Under the pieces are notes generated by a model. That model did no database searches. It saw only the letters and a program-made list of their open reading frames with translations, and was not told the DNA's origin. Of a stretch of 11,387 bases of DNA, positions 7,549 to 11,387 are shown in pieces; the first letter of the stretch is position 1, and the number at the start of each line of letters is the position of its first letter. The translations under genes were made by a program, and so were the position numbers. Origin of the DNA: Methylomonas sp. (GTDB taxonomy: Bacteria > Pseudomonadota > Gammaproteobacteria > Methylococcales > Methylomonadaceae); contig JALSLS010000344.1 of assembly GCA_026988195.1 (NCBI GenBank), positions 1 through 11,387 on the forward strand, written 5' to 3'.

Positions 7549-8718
7549 ATGTTAAATTTAATAAAAAGACAACAAAAAGTTTTAGCTAAATCCTTGGTCA
7601 TACTAGTGAGTAGTTGTTTAATCGGTCATTCTGTTTATGCGCTTGAAGTAACCAGTGGGAATTTTATTCAAACGAATAACCCAGATGCTTTGGCTGTAGG
7701 CACTACGTTTGTAGTGAGTGATTTTTTTGATGATCTGGCTTTATCGACAAGATTAAGGAATGATCTTAATTCCGATATTGTTCTAGGGCCAGGGCCACTT
7801 GATATCACGCAATTTTATTATTCAGTACACGGTACTGATTTTGCCGATAACCCAATGCGTGTCCCTGGTATAAATTCATTTCCCAGCCAGTTTGAATTTA
7901 GTGAGGGGGGTGTACTGGACAGCGCTAGTCGCAGTCGGATAGGGCTAGGAGGCGTTATGCGTTTTGACCTTCCTCCACGGGAAGATGGAACGCCGCGGTA
8001 CTTTATGCTGGGAGACTGGACGCTGGAGTATGACGCGGTACGTAAGCAGGGTTATAATTTTTCTGATGATGTAAACAAGCTAGTACAGCCTGCGGATTAT
8101 GATGTATCCGGCTGGTTTTTGCGCAACCATATTGACTTTCCTACCGTTGCTTTTGATGTATTGAGTTCAACAATTTTCAGCAATACAGATTCATTCTATT
8201 TATCCGGGGAATTAGGCTGGTCTCCCGAGATAGTCACAGCCTTCTTTCCTGAAGAAGTTCTTTACCATGCGACAGCAAGATTTGTTATGTGTGCTCAGGA
8301 CGATGTAGCCTTTGCTGAATCAGCTGTGGCGAAAATACCCTGTGTTTTCCCAAATATTACCGCAAATGGGCAAGCTGGTCATATTAAAATTTCGGCTCCT
8401 GAGCAGATTGAGCTAGCAATAGATCTTGGAATTGCGACAATGGATAAGAACATCAAAGCTGATTATTTTGCCGCTTTTGTCTATCAAAAAATTTGGTATT
8501 GGTTAAATAAGGAATTTAAATGGACGACTACGGCATCGGCTGCATATCAGGGAAGCTTAATTGATTTTAGAAAAATTTCTTTACCTAGCCCTTTGCAAGC
8601 AATTAATGCCTTGCAGCCAGGCAGTGTAATCACGGTGTATTTTGCTGTTGATGCAAGCCAGAATGGTAAGTTTGACCCACCGTATCGCTTTTCCAGTGTA
8701 AGACTGAATATAGACTAG
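7549..8718 (+). CDS. Secreted beta-rich protein of unknown function (second of two paralogues)
   Basis: This 389-residue protein has a signal peptide (basic MLNLIKRQQKVLAK, hydrophobic SLVILVSSCLIG, cleavage probably after VYA at residue 31). A VSSC at 20-23 could loosely pass for a lipobox, but the VYA site is better because the mature N-termini of the pair then line up (VTSGNF here, VTTGEF upstream). The shared core (about 129-222) has LGDWTLEYDAVR, VSGWFLRN and FYLSGEL. It differs from its neighbour by longer loops, a Cys248/Cys265 pair in a mature protein otherwise free of cysteine (a likely disulphide in the periplasm), and a C-terminal part unlike its partner's. It starts 50 bp after the previous stop without an obvious ribosome site, so it is probably co-transcribed. 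The function is unknown. Confidence 0.83.
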   Translation: MLNLIKRQQKVLAKSLVILVSSCLIGHSVYALEVTSGNFIQTNNPDALAVGTTFVVSDFFDDLALSTRLRNDLNSDIVLGPGPLDITQFYYSVHGTDFADNPMRVPGINSFPSQFEFSEGGVLDSASRSRIGLGGVMRFDLPPREDGTPRYFMLGDWTLEYDAVRKQGYNFSDDVNKLVQPADYDVSGWFLRNHIDFPTVAFDVLSSTIFSNTDSFYLSGELGWSPEIVTAFFPEEVLYHATARFVMCAQDDVAFAESAVAKIPCVFPNITANGQAGHIKISAPEQIELAIDLGIATMDKNIKADYFAAFVYQKIWYWLNKEFKWTTTASAAYQGSLIDFRKISLPSPLQAINALQPGSVITVYFAVDASQNGKFDPPYRFSSVRLNID

Positions 8719-8747
8719 TATGTAGTTGTTCATTTTTCTTTGACACG

Positions 8748-8778
8748 TTGTATCTCTTGAAAGCCAGTGAAATATAAT
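8748..8778 (+). promoter_or_regulatory. Candidate promoter for the second receptor gene
   Basis: A perfect TATAAT at 8773-8778 lies 73 bp before the receptor start. The best upstream partner is TTGTAT at 8748-8753, a weak match at 19 bp spacing. A perfect TTGACA at 8740-8745 is too far away (27 bp). An activator may compensate for the poor -35, or the match may be chance in AT-rich DNA. Confidence 0.3.
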
Positions 8779-8851
8779 TAAATATTATAGCCTTACTCAG
8801 CAGCACAAAAATGATGCTGTACTAGAAAATAACCAATAAAAAAGGGATTTT

Positions 8852-11029
8852 ATGCAGAGAGTTTTAGGGGTGGGTTGCTATCTTTTAGCTATGATTAAGC
8901 TAATAAGTACAACAAGTTATGCCGCAGATATACTCATTGCTCAACAAGAGGTAGTTGGACCTACGCTTATTCTTGATACGATGTTTGTTGAGGAAAGTTT
9001 AAGTGATCCCATGAGCTATACGGTTTTAGATGCTCGCTCGGCAACTAAAACAGATACTCCTCTGATGGAAATTCCACAATCGATTCAAGTCATACCTGCT
9101 GCTGTATTACGTGATCAGGATCAGCAAACAATATCAGGAGCGATTGAAAATGTATCTTCTGTTGTTGCCCCTAAATCGACTGAATTACTGACTAGTGAAT
9201 TTATCATTAGAGGCTTTAAATCACAATTTTATACCGATAGCTTGCCTTCGTATGGGCGGGCGAATGGTGCTGACCCTCTTTCTTTGGTGAATGTAGACCG
9301 TATAGAGGTCGTTAAAGGACCAACCTCAACACTTTTTGGTGGTGGTTTGGGGGCTCCTATAGGTGGCTTGATTAATGTCGTTTCTAAGCAGCCCATGCCT
9401 GAGGCGAAGTATAGTGCTTCCTTTCGTGCTGGAAGCTTTACGACACTCAATCCATCATTTGATATTAATCAGCCTTTAACAGGAGGTGATACGGTATTGT
9501 TTCGCATGACGGGAGAATACAAGTATTCAGAAAGCTATATTGACGCACTTGAAAATGAACATTTTTCTATTTTCCCGACCATTGCTTTTAACTTTTCACC
9601 TGAAACGCAACTAGTTATCCGTGGACAGTACAGTCATGTAAAGTTTCTGGAATATTCAGGGTTACGAGCTGAAGGGACTATTGCGGCTGCACCCTATACG
9701 ATTCACCCTTACCGCTATTCGGGTGCAACAGGTACGCCTAAATCGAGGGTGGAAAATATCATGGTGACTGCTGAGTTTTCACATCGTTTTTCGGAGCATG
9801 TAGAAGCGTCGGTTCAGTCGCGGTATTATGAAAACACCACTGATGAGTATAGTTCTTTTACTCATCGACTGATTATTGATGGGGTCGGTGATTTTGGCAA
9901 GCCAGGTCCCTCTTATTTACCTTTTTACTCTGGAGTATTACCCGCTACGGTAAAAGAGTTTGTGATTAACCCCAACCTTGTGATTGATTTTGATAGTGAG
10001 CTTATGCTGGATGTGACTCATAAGGTGTTGTTTGGCCTTGAGTATGATACGACTAGAGTCAAAGCGCAATTGGGTGTTTTTTATGATGAGTTTGATGATA
10101 TCTGGCTAGATGTCGCAGATCGCTATGATGATATTACTTATCTAAGCATAGAAGGAGGTAATATTTCACAGGCACAGAATGATCGCTACCAAACAATTGG
10201 TGTGTACCTACAGGACCAAATGGATATTGCATCACGCTTACATTTGTTGGTTTCCTTACGTTGGACTAGCGTTATCGTTGAAGAGCTTAGTGCAAGAGCG
10301 GCCAATGATAGCGTGACGCCTCGTATTGGGGCGGTTTTTGATATGACGGATAAGCTATCTGTGTTTGTGGGTTATGGTGAAGGGTTTAGAGCGGTAACAG
10401 CCCTTTTTGGGGAAACACCTAAACCTGAAGAGTCTAGTCAGGTTGAAGGTGGCATTAAATTTGATTTTTATGAGCAGAGCATTAGTGGTTCGGTCGCAGC
10501 TTACCAACTTATTCGTAACAATGTTGTCGTTCCTAACCCTGAAGGGGCATTTAGCTCTATTCAGTCAGGCGAGCAAATGTCTTATGGAGTAGAAATTGAT
10601 TTTTTATGGGAACCGTTTGAGTCACTCTCTATTCTAGGCAATTATGCTTATACCAATGCCAAGCTGACTGAAGATCCTAACCCCAAATTGGTCGTTGGTG
10701 ATCGGCTTCCGCGAGTTCCTAAACATAGTGGACGAATTGCAATCCGTTATCGTTTTTTGTCTGGTATTTTTGAAGGGCTGGGGCTTGGAATGGGGGTTAC
10801 CGGAATGTCAGACAGGGAAATTAGTTTACCCAATACATACGCTGTAGATGGTTTTTATCGTATTGATGCGCAGGCCTCTTACCCACTGACTGAGCATCTG
10901 AATTTAAGCCTTAATATACAAAATCTGACTAATACAGACTATTACGAGCCTTTTCTATTTTTACAGGATGCCGTTGTGCAGCCAGGGTCGCCTATTTCAG
11001 CTTTTGCAAGGGTGATGGTGCAGTTTTGA
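8852..11029 (+). CDS. TonB-dependent siderophore-type receptor without STN domain
   Basis: This 725-residue outer-membrane receptor has a short signal peptide (cleavage near SYA at residue 24) and no STN domain. The plug spans about 62-180 (TDTPLMEIPQSIQVIPAAVL, IIRGFKSQF, VDRIEVVKGPTSTLFGGG, GGLINVVSK), and a barrel follows, ending in VQF with the C-terminal Phe used by the BAM machinery. DTMFVEES near 42-49 may be the TonB box. It is related to the receptor at 2697 in both plug and barrel: DTPLM..(I/L).QSIQVIP, INQP followed by R(M/F)TGEY.Y.ES.I(D/E)AL, and VFVGYGEGFRA against FFVNYSEGMRA. The missing signalling domain means it cannot use the FecIR switch in the classical way. AGGGA at 8843-8847 supports the start. 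The ligand is unknown; a ferric siderophore or other metal chelate is the family expectation. Confidence 0.93.
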   Translation: MQRVLGVGCYLLAMIKLISTTSYAADILIAQQEVVGPTLILDTMFVEESLSDPMSYTVLDARSATKTDTPLMEIPQSIQVIPAAVLRDQDQQTISGAIENVSSVVAPKSTELLTSEFIIRGFKSQFYTDSLPSYGRANGADPLSLVNVDRIEVVKGPTSTLFGGGLGAPIGGLINVVSKQPMPEAKYSASFRAGSFTTLNPSFDINQPLTGGDTVLFRMTGEYKYSESYIDALENEHFSIFPTIAFNFSPETQLVIRGQYSHVKFLEYSGLRAEGTIAAAPYTIHPYRYSGATGTPKSRVENIMVTAEFSHRFSEHVEASVQSRYYENTTDEYSSFTHRLIIDGVGDFGKPGPSYLPFYSGVLPATVKEFVINPNLVIDFDSELMLDVTHKVLFGLEYDTTRVKAQLGVFYDEFDDIWLDVADRYDDITYLSIEGGNISQAQNDRYQTIGVYLQDQMDIASRLHLLVSLRWTSVIVEELSARAANDSVTPRIGAVFDMTDKLSVFVGYGEGFRAVTALFGETPKPEESSQVEGGIKFDFYEQSISGSVAAYQLIRNNVVVPNPEGAFSSIQSGEQMSYGVEIDFLWEPFESLSILGNYAYTNAKLTEDPNPKLVVGDRLPRVPKHSGRIAIRYRFLSGIFEGLGLGMGVTGMSDREISLPNTYAVDGFYRIDAQASYPLTEHLNLSLNIQNLTNTDYYEPFLFLQDAVVQPGSPISAFARVMVQF

Positions 11030-11050
11030 TGGTGGGGAGGTTTTGTACAG

Positions 11051-11072
11051 CTACTGCGCCAATGCGAAGTAG
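11051..11072 (+). repeat. Imperfect hairpin after the second receptor gene
   Basis: CTACT (11051-11055) pairs with AGTAG (11068-11072), and CGC (11057-11059) with GCG (11064-11066), across a single G/A mismatch, leaving loop CAAT. No T-run follows. It may still help end or protect the receptor transcript 22 bases past its stop. Confidence 0.4.
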
Positions 11073-11094
11073 GTATCATGAAGCTGCAATAGGG

Positions 11095-11128
11095 CTGTCA
11101 TATTATTGTCATATTTATTATGCATAAT
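11095..11128 (+). promoter_or_regulatory. Pho box and -10 element of the pstS promoter
   Basis: CTGTCAT (11095-11101), ATTA, then TTGTCAT (11106-11112) reproduces the PhoB-binding direct repeat with its 11-bp period. CATAAT at 11123-11128 lies at the right distance to be the -10, with the second Pho repeat replacing a -35, as in the E. coli pstS promoter. This predicts PhoR/PhoB induction under phosphate starvation. Confidence 0.88.
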
Positions 11129-11161
11129 AGGAAATAATTTAATATGAAATAAGAGTTTAAA

Positions 11162-11387
11162 ATGACAATTTCTTCTAAGATAAAATCTTTTGCTGTTGCT
11201 GCTGGATTTGTTTCTGCAAGTTTAGTAACTCATTCTGTAATGGCGGTACAAACAGTTGATCCTAAACTTCCTGACTACCAAAAAGCAAGTGGTGTATCGG
11301 GTAATTTGTCAAGCGTTGGTTCTGATACTTTAGCTAACTTAATGACGTTATGGGCTGAGTCATTCAAGCGTAACTATCCAAATGTAA
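11162..11387 (+). CDS. pstS: Phosphate ABC transporter periplasmic substrate-binding protein, 5' part
   Basis: The first 75 codons are present and the gene runs off the right edge. It has a signal peptide (MTISSKIKSF, then AVAAGFVSASLVTHSV, cleavage after MA at residue 28). The start of the mature protein reads DPKLPDYQKASGVSGNLSSV, then GSDTLANLMTLWAESFKRNYP, typical of the Pseudomonas-type PstS group and containing the SVGSDT phosphate-binding loop. PstS captures phosphate in the periplasm for the PstCAB transporter, whose genes would be expected downstream. The ATG at 11162 is the first usable start after the Pho promoter: an earlier ATG at 11144 meets a stop after two codons. The ribosome site (AAGAG) is weak. 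It is transcribed separately from the receptor locus. Confidence 0.93.
   Translation, partial: MTISSKIKSFAVAAGFVSASLVTHSVMAVQTVDPKLPDYQKASGVSGNLSSVGSDTLANLMTLWAESFKRNYPNV

Noticed and set aside
7609..7620. Lipoprotein signal (VSSC) in the second secreted protein
   Set aside because: The lipobox match is loose, and a signal peptidase I site at VYA, eight residues later, aligns the mature N-terminus with its paralogue.
8773..8790. Fur-box-like AT palindrome upstream of the second receptor
   Set aside because: Aligned against the 19-bp Fur consensus it matches at too few positions; AT-richness explains the apparent symmetry.
1029..11029. Methanobactin operon (mbnI/mbnR/mbnT-like layout)
   Set aside because: A sigma/anti-sigma/TonB trio is present, but no mbnB, mbnC or precursor peptide gene was found, and such trios are widespread in siderophore systems.

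Overview
The window reads as a moderately AT-rich gammaproteobacterial chromosome segment, and every gene lies on the + strand. Mpl, the FecI/FecR/receptor trio, the Pseudomonas-like PstS and a canonical Pho box all fit a gammaproteobacterium. The style of the secreted beta-rich proteins suggests an environmental lineage, possibly a Methylococcales methanotroph. That placement is inference from protein style only; no marker gene is present.

Layout: (1) bases 1-809 hold the 3' two-thirds of mpl (murein tripeptide recycling ligase), followed by an inverted repeat that may terminate it. (2) Bases 1029-5183 hold a complete cell-surface-signalling cassette: a FecI-type ECF sigma factor, a FecR-type transmembrane anti-sigma regulator, and a TonB-dependent siderophore-type receptor carrying the N-terminal signalling (STN) domain. 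(3) Bases 5291-6130 encode a DJ-1/PfpI protein of the isonitrile hydratase subgroup with a twin-arginine type export signal. (4) A 363-bp gap follows, with several short repeats but no convincing gene. (5) Bases 6494-8718 hold two tandem secreted beta-rich proteins of unknown function that appear to be diverged paralogues. (6) Bases 8852-11029 encode a second TonB-dependent siderophore-type receptor, related to the first but lacking the signalling domain. (7) The window ends with a Pho box and the 5' end of pstS.

Working model: genes 2-6 form one accessory outer-membrane uptake locus. The first receptor senses and imports a metal chelate and signals through FecR to FecI. The second receptor imports the same or a related ligand without signalling. 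The two secreted proteins and the exported DJ-1/PfpI enzyme may bind, present or chemically process the ligand outside the cytoplasm. The isonitrile-hydratase resemblance raises the specific, untested possibility that the ligand is an isonitrile-type metallophore, for example a copper- or iron-binding compound. No biosynthetic gene for such a compound is in the window. mpl and pstS are ordinary flanking genes and mark the edges of the accessory block.
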